The notes below the pieces were generated by a model that had not been told where the DNA came from, did not search any database, and saw nothing but the letters and a program-made list of their open reading frames with translations. This document shows positions 8,546 to 17,653 of a stretch of 64,000 bases of DNA, one piece after another (within the stretch, counting starts at the first letter, position 1; each line of letters begins with the position of its first letter). Source of the DNA: Streptomonospora mangrovi (GTDB lineage: Bacteria; Actinomycetota; Actinomycetes; Streptosporangiales; Streptosporangiaceae); contig NZ_JAJAQC010000017.1 in the NCBI RefSeq assembly GCF_027604915.1, positions 1 through 64,000 of the forward strand. The letters run 5' to 3'. The translations under genes and the position numbers were made by a program.

Positions 8546-8701
8546 GGGGGCCGCGGGAACGCGGAAACGGGTATTCCCCGGCGCTGCGGGCCGGGGTATC
8601 CTCGCCCTGAACCTGCGGTCGACGGGAAAGGCGCGCGCGGAGATCGACGACCTGGTGCTCGGTGTCCTCCACCCTCTGGGTGGCCCTTAACCGTCGTCAG
8701 G

Positions 8702-9067
8702 CTGCCCGAAAAACCGCCGCCGACCGCCTTCCTCCTCAGCCCGACCCAGCTCCTCACCTACTTCGCCGCCATCGCCGCCGGACTGTTCACCTGCGTCGTG
8801 GCGGTCGGGTCGGCGCTGCTCCTGCTGCGGATCCTCAACCGCGCGGCCGAACGCCGGTGGCCCGCCCTCCGCTCCCCCGGCCCGCCGCCCGGCCCGTCCC
8901 CCCGGCCGCCGGACCCGCCGCCGGGCGACCTGCGCAACGAGGTCCACGGCGACATCTGGGGGACCGCCGTCCAGGCCGGGCGCATCGACCACCTCCACCT
9001 GCACCTGCCGCCCCCGGCGGACCGCCCGGCCGCACCCGGCCCGGCGGGCGGCGCGGACCCGGGGTAG
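8702..9067 (+). CDS. small membrane protein with C-terminal RHIM/BASS-like motif
   Basis: Counting from CTG 8702 the protein has about 121 residues: one membrane helix at about 17-42 (LLTYFAAIAAGLFTCVVAVG), a basic stop-transfer (RILNRAAERRW), a proline-rich linker, then EVHGDIWGTAVQAGRIDHL and a short Pro/Ala tail. The GxxxGxxVQAGxI pattern is the actinobacterial motif often found in NLR-linked and toxin-like proteins and grouped with RHIM-type amyloid signalling sequences. The start is uncertain. Codon use is clearly coding from about 8690, but the first in-frame ATG/GTG is GTG 8798, which would cut the membrane helix; CTG 8702 or an undetected frameshift are the alternatives. No partner gene with the same motif is adjacent. 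Confidence 0.6.
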   Translation: MPEKPPPTAFLLSPTQLLTYFAAIAAGLFTCVVAVGSALLLLRILNRAAERRWPALRSPGPPPGPSPRPPDPPPGDLRNEVHGDIWGTAVQAGRIDHLHLHLPPPADRPAAPGPAGGADPG

Positions 9068-9106
9068 CGGCGGCGGGCGCGCCCTCGCCGAGGGCGTGCG
9101 CCGTGC

Positions 9107-9517
9107 TCAGGAGTCGAGGACGGCGGCCACCGCCTCGATCTCGACCAACTGGTGGTCGTAGCCCAGGACGGTCACGCCCATCAGCGTGCTGGGGACGTCG
9201 TGGTCGCCGAACGCGTCGCGCACGACCTCCCACGCCGCCACCAGGTCCGGCTGCCGGTCCGACGCCACGAGCACGCGGGTGCTGATGACGTCCTCCAGGT
9301 CGGCGCCGGCGTCGGCCAGGGCCGTCCGCAGGTTCTCCACCGCCTTCGCCGCCTGCCCGGCGACGTCGCCCACCGCCGCCGTCGAGCCGTCGGCGTTCAG
9401 CGGGCACGCCCCGGCGAGGAAGATCAGCCGGGCCTCGGCCGGAGCCGTGGCCGCGTAGGCGTACTCGGCGACGTCGGACAGCGAGGCGGAGCGGATCAGC
9501 GTGACGGCACGCGGCAT
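9107..9517 (-). CDS. RidA/YjgF/YER057c/UK114 family protein
   Basis: The 136-residue cytoplasmic protein is of the RidA superfamily, trimeric proteins that often hydrolyse reactive enamine/imine intermediates. Visible features are LIFLAGACPLNADGS near the N-terminus, the amphipathic helix VAGQAAKAVENLRTALADAG, and VPSTLMGVTVLGYDHQLVEIEA at the C-terminus. The archetypal catalytic arginine (R in the VRVY-type motif) sits here in ISTRVLVAS. The ATG at 9517 has GAGAGGTG upstream. The gene is monocistronic and converges with the small membrane protein gene, 39 bp apart. Assignment to the general superfamily is safe; the substrate is not. Confidence 0.85.
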   Translation of the reverse strand: MPRAVTLIRSASLSDVAEYAYAATAPAEARLIFLAGACPLNADGSTAAVGDVAGQAAKAVENLRTALADAGADLEDVISTRVLVASDRQPDLVAAWEVVRDAFGDHDVPSTLMGVTVLGYDHQLVEIEAVAAVLDS

Positions 9518-9653
9518 GGGACACCTCTCACGAGCGGTGGACAGGGGCACAGGGGCACGGTCCCATGAAACGCCCCGCGATCTCGACCCGTTTTCGCCCG
9601 GCCGTCCCGACCCGCCCCGCCCGGCCACCGCCGTCGCCGCCGGCGGCGCGGCA

Positions 9654-9995
9654 TCAGCCCGGGGCGCCGAACCGCCGTGCGGCGTCGCGGTGCCGGTCCG
9701 CCGCCGCCCTCCCCTGGGCGGGGCTGACCACCGATCCGGGCATGCGCGCCAGGCGTTCGACCTGCTCCGCCAGGCGCAGGTGCTCGCGCCGCGCGTGCTC
9801 GCGGCAGGCCAGGCAGGTGACGCGGTCCGGGCGCGGAGAGGTCATCGCCACGGGCACCCGCAGCCCGCAGCCGGTGGCGACGCGGGACGGCAGGTCCCCC
9901 GCCAGTCCGAACGCGGCCGCCATCATGTCGCGGACGGCTACGCCGTCCTGGCCGAACCGCTCAGTGACGTGCACATGGGGATCACGACCGTCCAT
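9654..9995 (-). CDS. conserved hypothetical protein with CxxC
   Basis: The 113-residue protein starts MDGRDPHVHVTERFGQ. It carries DRVTCLACREHARREHLRL at about residues 57-75, where the CLAC pair and nearby histidines could bind zinc, and a basic C-terminus. Similar short proteins with a TCLACRE-type motif occur in actinomycetes, sometimes beside phage or plasmid genes, but I cannot assign a function. The ATG at 9995 has GAAGAACGGGG before it. It is divergent from the secreted protein gene at 10249 and is followed on the same strand by ridA after 136 bp. Confidence 0.5.
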   Translation of the reverse strand: MDGRDPHVHVTERFGQDGVAVRDMMAAAFGLAGDLPSRVATGCGLRVPVAMTSPRPDRVTCLACREHARREHLRLAEQVERLARMPGSVVSPAQGRAAADRHRDAARRFGAPG

Positions 9996-10248
9996 AGCCC
10001 CGTTCTTCCCGGAAACGCGGCCACGGCATGGTTTTCCGGGTCGAAAGTGGCGGACGTTCGGGACATGGGTGACGTGTGGGCAGGTCAGCGGCGTGGTACC
10101 TATCTGACGGACCACCCGCGGTAACCGACCGACCACGCCTCCCGCGCCGCCGCCCACCCCACGGGGCGGCGCCGCCTCCGCCGCTCCCTCCCGGCCGCAC
10201 GCGCGGCGCCACCGCGCGCCCCGGCCGCCTGCCCCCGAAAGGACGACC

Positions 10249-10656
10249 ATGAGGCGCCTGACCACCGCCGCCGCCCTGTCCACCGCCGCCCTCGCCGCAT
10301 CCCTCCTGGTCGCCGCCCCGGCCGAGGCCGCCGAGGGCTCGATCACCATCGAGGTGGTCGAGTACGACATCGTCGAGAACAGCGACAACTGGCTGCGGAC
10401 CGAGACCATCATCATCGAGGACCCGGCGGCGGGCGGCTGCCATCCCCTCCCCGAGCAGTGGACCGACACCCAGACCCAGATCGAGCGGGTCATCGCGAAG
10501 TTCCACAACGGCACCGACGTCACGGTCATGATCACCAAGGACCCCTGCGCCGACCTCCAGGGCGGCCTGTGGCTCGACGACTGGTTCGACCTCGGCGCGG
10601 GCAAGGAGACCGACCACATCCCCCAGCACATGCGCAGCGTCGTCGCCCTGGGCTGA
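10249..10656 (+). CDS. small secreted protein of unknown function
   Basis: The 135-residue product has a clear Sec signal peptide: MRR, a hydrophobic Ala/Leu core, and a cleavage site after AEA near residue 27. The mature part of about 108 residues is acidic with two cysteines (GGCHPLP and DPCADL) that could form one disulphide. No catalytic motif is visible. CCCGAAAGGACGACC supplies a ribosome site (AAAGGA) 6 bp before the ATG. It stands alone between a hypothetical gene and a convergent SDR gene. Confidence 0.7.
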   Translation: MRRLTTAAALSTAALAASLLVAAPAEAAEGSITIEVVEYDIVENSDNWLRTETIIIEDPAAGGCHPLPEQWTDTQTQIERVIAKFHNGTDVTVMITKDPCADLQGGLWLDDWFDLGAGKETDHIPQHMRSVVALG

Positions 10657-10697
10657 CCCCCGCACGCGCACGCGGTGCCCCCGCCCGGCCACCGTGC

Positions 10698-11642
10698 TCA
10701 CCCGATGGGAAAGGACACCCCCGTGAGCTTCTCCGACACCTCCCAGACCCGCCGCGCCTCCTCGGCGCCGCGCAGCCGCGAGTAGAGCTTCTGGCTGCCG
10801 GGAGGACCGCCCATGTGCCCGGGGCCGCGCGGCCCGTAGAACCCGCCGCGCTCGGCGTCGGGCGAGGTGGCGGCGTAGAGCGCGGGCAGTTGCGCGGTCT
10901 GCACGGTGCCCACCACGATCCCGCGCGCCGACAGCGCCCGGATCAGGCGCACGGCCATGGTGTCCCGGCCGCGCCCGACCTCGGGGCGGGCGGCGAGCAG
11001 GTTCGTCGGCGCCACCCCGGGGTGCGACAGGTTGCTCGTGATGCCCCAGCCGTGGGCCTGGCTGCGCCGGTCGAGTTCGAGCCCGAACAGCCCGAACGCG
11101 ATTTTGGACTGGCTGTAGGCGCCCATGCCGTCGTAGGAGCGTTCCCAGTTCAGGTCGTCCCAGTTGATGGCGCCCTGGTTGGCCGCGACGCTGACCTGCG
11201 AGGTCACCCGCGCGCGGCCGGCGCGCAGAAGCGGCAGCAGGTGCGCGGCCAGGGCGAAGTGGCCGAGGTGGTTGGTGCCGAACTGCAACTCGAACCCGTC
11301 GGCGGTGGTCTGCCGGTCGGGCGGGGTCATGACCCCGGCGTTGTTGATGAGGATGTGGATCGGCCGGCCCTCCTCCCGCAGGGCCTGGCCGAGAGCCTGG
11401 ACGGAGGCCAGCGAGGACAGGTCCAGTTCGCGCACCGACACCTCCGCGCGGGGGACCGACCGCCGGATCGCGGTCAGCGCGGCCTCGCCCTTGCGCGGGT
11501 TGCGCACGGGCAGGACCACCTCGGCTCCGGCGGCAGCGAGCCTCGTGGCGAGGCCGAGCCCGATGCCGTCGCTCGCCCCGGTGACGACGGCGCGCCTGCC
11601 GGACAGGTCGGGGACGGTGATGTCGATCGGTTTGCGTGGCAT
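10698..11642 (-). CDS. short-chain dehydrogenase/reductase (retinol dehydrogenase-like)
   Basis: The 314-residue NAD(P)-dependent oxidoreductase has the Rossmann motif TGASDGIG at about 21-28, NNAGV near 92, and the catalytic YSQSK. The serine before it appears as SQVSVAAN. The C-terminal region ([11 protein letters not shown]) is of the long retinol-dehydrogenase-like subgroup. The ATG at 11642 was preferred over one 33 bp upstream because the extra residues look random. It diverges from an XRE regulator gene, a common actinobacterial arrangement in which the regulator controls the reductase. Substrate unknown. Confidence 0.88.
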   Translation of the reverse strand: MPRKPIDITVPDLSGRRAVVTGASDGIGLGLATRLAAAGAEVVLPVRNPRKGEAALTAIRRSVPRAEVSVRELDLSSLASVQALGQALREEGRPIHILINNAGVMTPPDRQTTADGFELQFGTNHLGHFALAAHLLPLLRAGRARVTSQVSVAANQGAINWDDLNWERSYDGMGAYSQSKIAFGLFGLELDRRSQAHGWGITSNLSHPGVAPTNLLAARPEVGRGRDTMAVRLIRALSARGIVVGTVQTAQLPALYAATSPDAERGGFYGPRGPGHMGGPPGSQKLYSRLRGAEEARRVWEVSEKLTGVSFPIG

Positions 11643-11964
11643 GTGCGCACTCCTGGGTCGTGTCGGTGCCTCCACCGTGGTGGAATCCGGCGCCGGTATT
11701 CAGGGCCGCCCGATCCACTGATCGGCGGGCCCAGGACCCGGCGGCGCCCGCCGCGGCGCGGCCGGGCGCGGGGCGCCCCGCCCAGGGCCGCGACCAGCGC
11801 GAGCGTCCCGCCCCCCCATGCCCGCCCGCACCCCACCCGCGCACGCCACCCCGCACGGGGGGATCGGCGGTCAGTGGATGCCCGGTCGCGCGGACGGTAG
11901 AAAGAGGGCTGAGAGGCGCTGAGGGGCGTTGACGAGGGCACACACGGCGACGGGAGCGCGCACG
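11643..11964. promoter_or_regulatory. divergent control region, SDR / XRE regulator
   Basis: This gene-free stretch of 322 bp separates two divergent genes. It holds a 9-bp sequence ATCCACTGA (11713-11721) and its exact complement TCAGTGGAT (11871-11879), each next to a GATCGGCGG-type flank. Such paired sites are what an autoregulating HTH protein would use. No strong -35/-10 pair is obvious. Confidence 0.4.
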
Positions 11965-12804
11965 GTGATCGATCGGACCGGACTGGCGGAGTTCCTCCGG
12001 CGCCGCCGTGAGGCGCTGCAACCCGAGGACGTCGGCCTCCCGCGCGGGCGCCGCCGCCGGACCAGCGGCCTGCGGCGCGAGGAGGTCGCCGCGCTCTGCC
12101 ACATGTCGACCGACTACTACGCGCGGCTGGAGCGCGGGCGCGGCCCCCAGCCCTCCGAGCAGATGATCGCCTCCATCGCGCAGGGCCTGCACCTCTCCCT
12201 CGACGAGCGCGACCACCTGTTCCGGCTCGCCGGGCACACCCCGCCCGCGCGGGGCGCCGACAGCGAGCACATCAGCCCCGGGCTGCTGCGCATCCTCGAC
12301 CGCCTGCACGACACCCCCGCGGAGATCGTCACCGAACTCGGCGAGACCCTGCGCCAGACCCCGCTCGCCGTCGCGCTCACCGGCGACCTCACCGCCTACA
12401 CCGGCCCGGACCGCAGCATCGGCTACCGCTGGTTCACCGACCCCGCCACCCGCGCGCGCTACGCCCCCGAGGACCACGCGTTCCTCACCCGCATGTTCGC
12501 CTCGGGCCTGCGCGGGGTGGCCACCCTGCGGGGCCCCGGTTCCCGCGCCGCCCACTACGCCGACCTGCTCCTCGCCCAGAGCGAGGAGTTCCGCCGCGTG
12601 TGGGACGCCCACGAGGTCGGGATCCGCCCCGGCGAGGTCAAGCACTTCATCCACCCCGAACTCGGCGCCCTGGACCTGACCTGCCAGACCCTCCTGGACC
12701 CCGACCAGTCGCACCTCCTGCTCGTCTACACCGCCGCCCCCGGCAGCGAGAGCTACGACAAGCTGCAACTGCTGTCCGTCATCGGCGCCCAGCCCCTGCA
12801 CTGA
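11965..12804 (+). CDS. XRE-family regulator with MmyB-like ligand domain
   Basis: The protein has 279 residues. A helix-turn-helix at about 5-75 contains LAEFLRRRREAL, the family signature RRTSGLRREEVA, and MSTDYYARLERGRG. A C-terminal MmyB-like domain of about 180 residues is thought to bind small, possibly lipid-like ligands. GTG 11965 has GGGAG 8 bp upstream; a TTG 36 bp earlier is in frame. In actinomycetes these regulators usually sit divergently beside an SDR gene that they control, as here. Confidence 0.9.
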   Translation: MIDRTGLAEFLRRRREALQPEDVGLPRGRRRRTSGLRREEVAALCHMSTDYYARLERGRGPQPSEQMIASIAQGLHLSLDERDHLFRLAGHTPPARGADSEHISPGLLRILDRLHDTPAEIVTELGETLRQTPLAVALTGDLTAYTGPDRSIGYRWFTDPATRARYAPEDHAFLTRMFASGLRGVATLRGPGSRAAHYADLLLAQSEEFRRVWDAHEVGIRPGEVKHFIHPELGALDLTCQTLLDPDQSHLLLVYTAAPGSESYDKLQLLSVIGAQPLH

Positions 12805-12889
12805 CCCCCTGCCCGCCGGGCGGCGGCCCCGTTGTGCGCCCGGAACCGCCAGCACCGCCACACATCTTCGATGGAGGAGACAGACGACC

Positions 12890-13201
12890 ATGCCGCCGAA
12901 GCTGGTCCGCGACCGCATCCCCGAGATCATCCGCGCCGACGGCGCAGACCCGCACATCACCGTCGCCGCCGACGACGAGTACCGGCGCGCACTCCGCGCC
13001 AAGCTCACCGAGGAGACCCAGGAGTACCTGGCGGCCGACGCCACCTCAGCCCTGGAGGAGCTGGCCGACATTTTGGAGGTCGTGCACGCCTTGGCCGCGG
13101 TGCACGGCGCCGACCCGGCCGAACTGGAGAAGACCCGCCGCACCAAGGCCACGGAGCGCGGAGCCTTCACCCAACGCCTCATCTGGCACGGAAACCGCTA
13201 G
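12890..13201 (+). CDS. MazG-like / phosphoribosyl-ATP pyrophosphohydrolase-like protein
   Basis: The 103-residue protein belongs to the small all-alpha NTP pyrophosphohydrolase group. Signs are the KLVRDRIPEII start, the EExxE-type metal motif (LTEETQEYLAA) and the second acidic motif EELADILEVVHAL. Members carry the N-terminal KLVRDKIPEI box and are annotated as house-cleaning pyrophosphatases or phosphoribosyl-ATP pyrophosphohydrolase-like. It is too short to be a full MazG and is not near his genes. ATGGAGGAGACAG provides a strong ribosome site. Confidence 0.8.
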   Translation: MPPKLVRDRIPEIIRADGADPHITVAADDEYRRALRAKLTEETQEYLAADATSALEELADILEVVHALAAVHGADPAELEKTRRTKATERGAFTQRLIWHGNR

Positions 13202-13369
13202 GCGGCCGAGCGGTCCGGCCCGCGCGGCGCCCGGCCGTCCCCTGTGCCCTACGCCTCACCGCGGAGAATGCCGCCGCATCCGGCACCGCGACGGGTAGGT
13301 GATCGTTGGAACGTGTGCCGCCGGTCTGGCCACCGCCAGGCGGTTCCGACATCAGCATGGAAGGACGCT

Positions 13370-14668
13370 ATGGAGAACTACGGGGTCCAACTCGGCCTCG
13401 TGTTGGTCCTGGTCGTTCTCAACGCCCTGTTCGCGGGCAGCGAGATCGCGCTCATCACCCTGCGCGAAGGCCAGATCAAGAAACTCGAGGCGCGGGGGGC
13501 CGGGGGACGCACCGTCGCCCGCCTGGCGCGCGAGCCCAACCGCTTCATGGCGACCATCCAGATCGGCATCACCCTGGCCGGGTTCCTCGCCTCGGCCACC
13601 GCCGCCGTGTCCCTGGCGCAGCCGCTGATCGAACCGCTCGGCTTCCTCGGCGACGCCGCCGGGCCGGTGGCCATCGTCCTGGTGACCATCGTGCTGACCT
13701 TCATCACGCTGGTGTTCGGCGAGCTGGCGCCCAAGCGGATCGCCATGCAGCGCGCCGAGGGCTGGGCGCTCCTGGTCGCCCGCCCGCTGAACCTGCTGGC
13801 CGCGCTCTCCCGTCCGGCCGTGTGGCTCCTCAGCGTCTCCACCGACCTGGTCGTGCGCCTGACCGGCGGCGACCCCAACGCCGCCCGCGAAGAGGTGTCG
13901 GAGGAGGAGCTGCGGGACATGGTCGCCACGCAGCGCGGCATGACGCGCGAGCAGCGCACCATCATCACCAGCGCCTTCGAGATCAACGACCGCCGACTGC
14001 GCGAGGTCGTGGTCCCCCGCGGCAGCGTCTTCGTCATCCCCGCCCGGACCGAGGCCGGGGAGGCCACGCGGATGCTCGCCGAGCACGGCCACTCCCGCGC
14101 GCCGGTGGTCACCGACGACGACCTGGACGACGTGATCGGCGTCGTGCACTGGTCAGACCTGGTCCAGCGCGAGGGGACCGCCCGCGACCTGGCCCGGCGC
14201 CCGCTGCTGCTGCCCGACTCCCTGGTGGTCTCCCTGGCACTCCAGCGCATGACCTCCGAGCGCCAGCAACTGGCCGTGGTCGTCAACGAGACCGGCGGCA
14301 TCGACGGCATCGTCAGCCTGGAGGACCTGCTGGAGGAGATCGTCGGCGAGATCTACGACGAGACCGACTCCGACATCCGTACGGCCGTGCGCCACGACGA
14401 CGGCTCCATCACCCTGCCGGGCACCTACCCGGTCCACGACCTGCCCGACATCGACGTCCACCTCAAGGAGCGCCCCGAAGGCGACTACGTCACCGTGGCC
14501 GGACTCGTCATCGCGCTCCTGGGCCGCATCCCCGAGCAGCCGGGCGACCTGGTCGGCCTCGGCGAGTGGACCGCCCGGGTGGCCGAGACCAACGGCCGCG
14601 TCGTCTCAGCGGTCACCCTGCGCCGCCACAGCGACCCGCCGCCCGAGGCCGCCAAGGACGCGGAGTGA
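13370..14668 (+). CDS. CNNM/CorC-family transporter with CBS pair
   Basis: The 432-residue membrane protein has a CNNM (DUF21) domain at about 1-190 with four hydrophobic segments and the conserved FAGSEIAL and FGELAPKRIAMQ boxes. Two CBS domains follow at about 215-335, and then a CorC/HlyC C-terminal domain (YPVHDLPDID...VAGLVIALLGRIP). It is often annotated as a haemolysin family protein; the family is now linked to magnesium efflux or homeostasis. GGAAGGA lies 6 bp before the ATG at 13370. No partner gene is adjacent. Confidence 0.92.
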   Translation: MENYGVQLGLVLVLVVLNALFAGSEIALITLREGQIKKLEARGAGGRTVARLAREPNRFMATIQIGITLAGFLASATAAVSLAQPLIEPLGFLGDAAGPVAIVLVTIVLTFITLVFGELAPKRIAMQRAEGWALLVARPLNLLAALSRPAVWLLSVSTDLVVRLTGGDPNAAREEVSEEELRDMVATQRGMTREQRTIITSAFEINDRRLREVVVPRGSVFVIPARTEAGEATRMLAEHGHSRAPVVTDDDLDDVIGVVHWSDLVQREGTARDLARRPLLLPDSLVVSLALQRMTSERQQLAVVVNETGGIDGIVSLEDLLEEIVGEIYDETDSDIRTAVRHDDGSITLPGTYPVHDLPDIDVHLKERPEGDYVTVAGLVIALLGRIPEQPGDLVGLGEWTARVAETNGRVVSAVTLRRHSDPPPEAAKDAE

Positions 14669-14985
14669 TCGGCGAACGCGCCCCGAGACACCCGCGGAAA
14701 CAGCCGCCTACACGATGGAGGCAGACCACAGTACGGCCGGCCCCAGACCGGTTGAGCGCCCATCCCGCTGCCAAGCGGCGTAGCCCGTCGACTGTGCGGC
14801 AAGAAGAGCGGGCGGCAGCCGGTAATCCGTCGGCCGCCGCCCGCATCGACTCAGCGTGCTTCCGTGAGGACCCTGTTGACGGCGTCGCGGATAAACGGCG
14901 GAATGGTCAGTCCCGGAAGCTGATCGGGAAACCCGCGCGGTGGTTCTGAGTTCCGCTCTGGCCTGCGCTTACGGGCAGGAAAAGA
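14669..14985. other. gene-free stretch before tRNA-Thr
   Basis: I see no complete gene. On the minus strand a short open frame runs from the tRNA 3' end down to a TGA at about 14851, ending LPGLTIPPFIRDAVNRVLTE. It looks like the tail of a protein without a start and could be a decayed gene. No att repeat of the tRNA end is visible. Confidence 0.3.
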
Positions 14986-15057
14986 GCCGACGAGGGGACT
15001 TGAACCCCTAACCTATCGCTTACAAGGCGATTGCTCTGCCAATTGAGCTACGTCGGC
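14986..15057 (-). tRNA. tRNA-Thr (anticodon TGT)
   Basis: The minus strand folds into a full cloverleaf of 72 nt. The 7-bp acceptor is GCCGACG/CGTCGGC, the D-arm GCTCAATTGGCAGAGC, the anticodon stem ATCGC/GCGAT with loop CTTGTAA (anticodon TGT), and the T-arm AGGGGTTCAAGTCCCCT. The 3' CCA is not encoded. It reads codon ACA, which is rare in this genome. Confidence 0.97.
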
Positions 15058-15104
15058 TGATGACACCCCCATGGGGTGCCCAAGGGCATGGTACCGGGTT
15101 CGGG

Positions 15105-16094
15105 CTAGTGGTCGGTGGTGCGGCGGCGGGTGACCTCGTAGAGGGCTACTCCGGCGGCCACCGAGGCGTTGAGGGACTCGGCTCCGGTGATCGGGATGGC
15201 GGCGATCTGGTCGCAGGTCTCGCGGACCAGGCGGGACAGGCCGCGGCCCTCCGAACCCACCACGATCACCAGCGGGCCCGTGGCGAGGTCGAGGTGGTCC
15301 AGGCGGGTGTCGCCGTCGCCGTCGAGGCCGACCACGAACACGGCCTCGCTCTTGTACGCCTCCAGGGTGCGGGTGAGGTTGGTGGCCTGGGCGACCGGGA
15401 GGGTGGCCAGGGTGCCGGCCGAGGTCTTCCACGCCGCCATGGTCACCCCGGCGGCGCGGCGCTCGGGGATCAGCAGGCCGTTGGCGCCGAACGCCGCCGC
15501 CGACCGGGCCACCGCGCCCAGGTTGTGCGGGTCGGTCACGCCGTCGAGCGCGACGAACAGCGGCGCGGTGCCGGTCTCCTGCTCGGTGCGCCGGGCGGCG
15601 TCGAGGAGGTCGGCGGGGTCCCAGTACCGGTAGGGGCGGGTGTGCAGGGCGATGCCCTGGTGCACCGCGCCGGGCTGGCCGTTGCTCTCGCACCGGCGGT
15701 CGAGTTCGGCGCGGGGGACCTCGCGGATCTCGACCCCGGCGGCACCGGCCAGGCGGGCGGCCTCGGTGACGCGTTCGTCCTGGTCCAGGCTGTTGGCCAG
15801 GAAAAGCCGGGTGGCGGGCACGCCCGCCCGCAGCGCCTCGACCACCGGGTTGCGCCCCACCAGGAACTCCGCGCCGCCGCCCGCCGCCGACGCCCGCGCC
15901 GAAGCGGCGCCCCGGCCCGGCCCGGCGGGCGCGCCCGCGGCGGGCTTGTCGGTGCGCTTGGTCGACCGGCGCTGCTTGTCGGCGTACCAGTGGCGCTCCT
16001 CAGCGGGAAGGGTGCCCTTGCGGCCTTCCAGAGCACGCCGCCCCTTGCCGCCGCTGCCCTTGGTCGGGCCCTTCTTGCTCTTCTTCGCGGGCAT
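15105..16094 (-). CDS. rlmB: 23S rRNA (guanosine-2'-O-)-methyltransferase RlmB
   Basis: The 329-residue SpoU-family enzyme methylates the 2'-hydroxyl of a 23S rRNA guanosine. About 75 residues of basic N-terminal tail (MPAKKSKKGPTKG...) precede the substrate-binding domain (LVGRNPVVEALRAG). The SPOUT methyltransferase domain has the three family motifs: VALDGVTDPHNLGAVARSA, IVVGSEGRGLSRLV and IPITGAESLNASVAAGVALYE. These contain the knotted S-adenosylmethionine site. It sits beside cysS on the same strand, the order known in streptomycetes, 155 bp apart. Confidence 0.96.
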   Translation of the reverse strand: MPAKKSKKGPTKGSGGKGRRALEGRKGTLPAEERHWYADKQRRSTKRTDKPAAGAPAGPGRGAASARASAAGGGAEFLVGRNPVVEALRAGVPATRLFLANSLDQDERVTEAARLAGAAGVEIREVPRAELDRRCESNGQPGAVHQGIALHTRPYRYWDPADLLDAARRTEQETGTAPLFVALDGVTDPHNLGAVARSAAAFGANGLLIPERRAAGVTMAAWKTSAGTLATLPVAQATNLTRTLEAYKSEAVFVVGLDGDGDTRLDHLDLATGPLVIVVGSEGRGLSRLVRETCDQIAAIPITGAESLNASVAAGVALYEVTRRRTTDH

Positions 16095-16249
16095 GGGTGT
16101 TCGTCCTCATCGTCTGGTGGATTGCCGTTGGCCGGGTGCCGGCACGGTCCGCGACGCGGTCGTGCCCCTCCCGCCCTTCCATGGTCGCCGATGCCGGGGA
16201 CCGCGTGCGCCGTCGGTCCACAGGCCGGCGCCGCGCCCGCGCCGCCCCC

Positions 16250-17653
16250 TCAGGAGCGGCGCAGCTCCCAGCGCGGACCGCGCGGGGTGTCCTCGACCAC
16301 CACGCCCGCCGCGAGGAGCTGGTCGCGGATGGCGTCGGCCGCGGCGTAGTCCTTGCGGGCCCGCGCCGCCTGCCGCTGCTCCAGGGCGACCGCCACCAGG
16401 GAGTCGACGACGTCGCTCAGCCCGGAGTCGGCCCCCTGCGCCCAGGTGTCGGACAGCGGGTCCAGCCCCAGGACCGCCAGCATGGCCCGCACCTGCCCCG
16501 CCAGCTCGGCGATGCGCTCCTTGCCGCCCTCGGTCAGCGCGGTGTTGCCGTCGCGCACGTGCCCGTGCAGGACCGCCAGCGCCTGGGACACCCCGAGGTC
16601 GTCGTCGAGGGCGGCGGCGAAGGGGTCGGGCACCCGGGAGGCGGGCTCGACCGCGCCCACGACCTCCACAGCGCGGGTCACGAAGCCCTCGACCCGCTGG
16701 AACGCCGCCGCGGCCTCGGCGAGCGCGTCGTCGGAGTAGTCGATGACCGAGCGGTAGTGCGCCTGGGCGAGGTAGTAGCGCAGCTCCACCGGCCGGACCT
16801 TGCGCACCATGTCGGGGATGAGCAGGGAGTTGCCCAGGGACTTGCTCATCTTCTCGCCGCCCATGGTGAGCAGGCCGTTGTGCAGCCAGTACTGGGCGAA
16901 GCCGTCGCCGGCGGCGCGGGACTGGGCGACCTCGTTCTCGTGGTGGGGGAAGACGAGGTCGAGCCCGCCGCCGTGGATGTCGAACGCGCTGCCCAGGTAC
17001 TTGGTGGACATGGCCGAGCACTCCAGGTGCCAGCCGGGCCGCCCCCGCCCCCACGGGGTCTCCCAACTGGGCTCGCCCGGCCGGGCGCCCTTCCACAGCG
17101 CGAAGTCGCGGGGGTCGCGCTTGCGCCGGTCGTCGTCGGTGTCGGCGGCGCCCCGCATCTGGTCGGGGCGCTGGTTGGACAGCGCGCCGTAGTCGGGGTA
17201 GGAGGCGACGTCGAAGTAGACGTCGCCGGAGCCGTCGGCGGCGGGGTAGGCGTGGCCGCGGTCGATGAGCCGCCGCATCAGCTCGATCATCTCGGGCACG
17301 TGGCCGGTGGCGCGGGGTTCGACCGTGGGCGGCAGGCAGCCCAGGGTGTCGTAGGCGGCGGTGAACGCCCGCTGGTTGCGCTCGGCGACCTCCCACCACG
17401 CCACGCCCTCGCCCCGGGCGACGTTGATGATCTTGTCGTCGATGTCGGTGACGTTGCGGCACAGCGTGACCCGCAGGCCGCGGTAGGTGAGCCAGCGCCG
17501 CAGGATGTCGAAATTGACGCCCGAGCGGATGTGCCCGATGTGCGGCGGCGCCTGCACCGTGGCACCGCACAGGTACAGCGACGCACACCCCTCGCGCAGG
17601 GGGGTGAAGTCGCGGACCTGCCGGGCACTGGTGTCGTAGAAGCGCAGACTCAC
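16250..17653 (-). CDS. cysS: cysteinyl-tRNA synthetase
   Basis: The 467-residue class I synthetase charges tRNA-Cys. Visible are the zinc/cysteine-binding start YLCGATVQ, the HIGH motif as [38 protein letters not shown], and the KMSKS loop at EKMSKSLGN. Its length is that of the family and it is a cysS, not the mycothiol ligase mshC (SKS(R)GN features absent). The start is GTG 17653. AGGGTA at 17660-17665 (TACCCT on the coding strand) lies 6 bp before it, so the mRNA is probably leaderless; there is no good Shine-Dalgarno. Confidence 0.96.
   Translation of the reverse strand: MSLRFYDTSARQVRDFTPLREGCASLYLCGATVQAPPHIGHIRSGVNFDILRRWLTYRGLRVTLCRNVTDIDDKIINVARGEGVAWWEVAERNQRAFTAAYDTLGCLPPTVEPRATGHVPEMIELMRRLIDRGHAYPAADGSGDVYFDVASYPDYGALSNQRPDQMRGAADTDDDRRKRDPRDFALWKGARPGEPSWETPWGRGRPGWHLECSAMSTKYLGSAFDIHGGGLDLVFPHHENEVAQSRAAGDGFAQYWLHNGLLTMGGEKMSKSLGNSLLIPDMVRKVRPVELRYYLAQAHYRSVIDYSDDALAEAAAAFQRVEGFVTRAVEVVGAVEPASRVPDPFAAALDDDLGVSQALAVLHGHVRDGNTALTEGGKERIAELAGQVRAMLAVLGLDPLSDTWAQGADSGLSDVVDSLVAVALEQRQAARARKDYAAADAIRDQLLAAGVVVEDTPRGPRWELRRS

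Noticed and set aside
11474-13182. Very long minus-strand frames through the XRE regulator and MazG-like genes
   Set aside because: They are shadows of GC-rich coding sequence with correct genes on the other strand.
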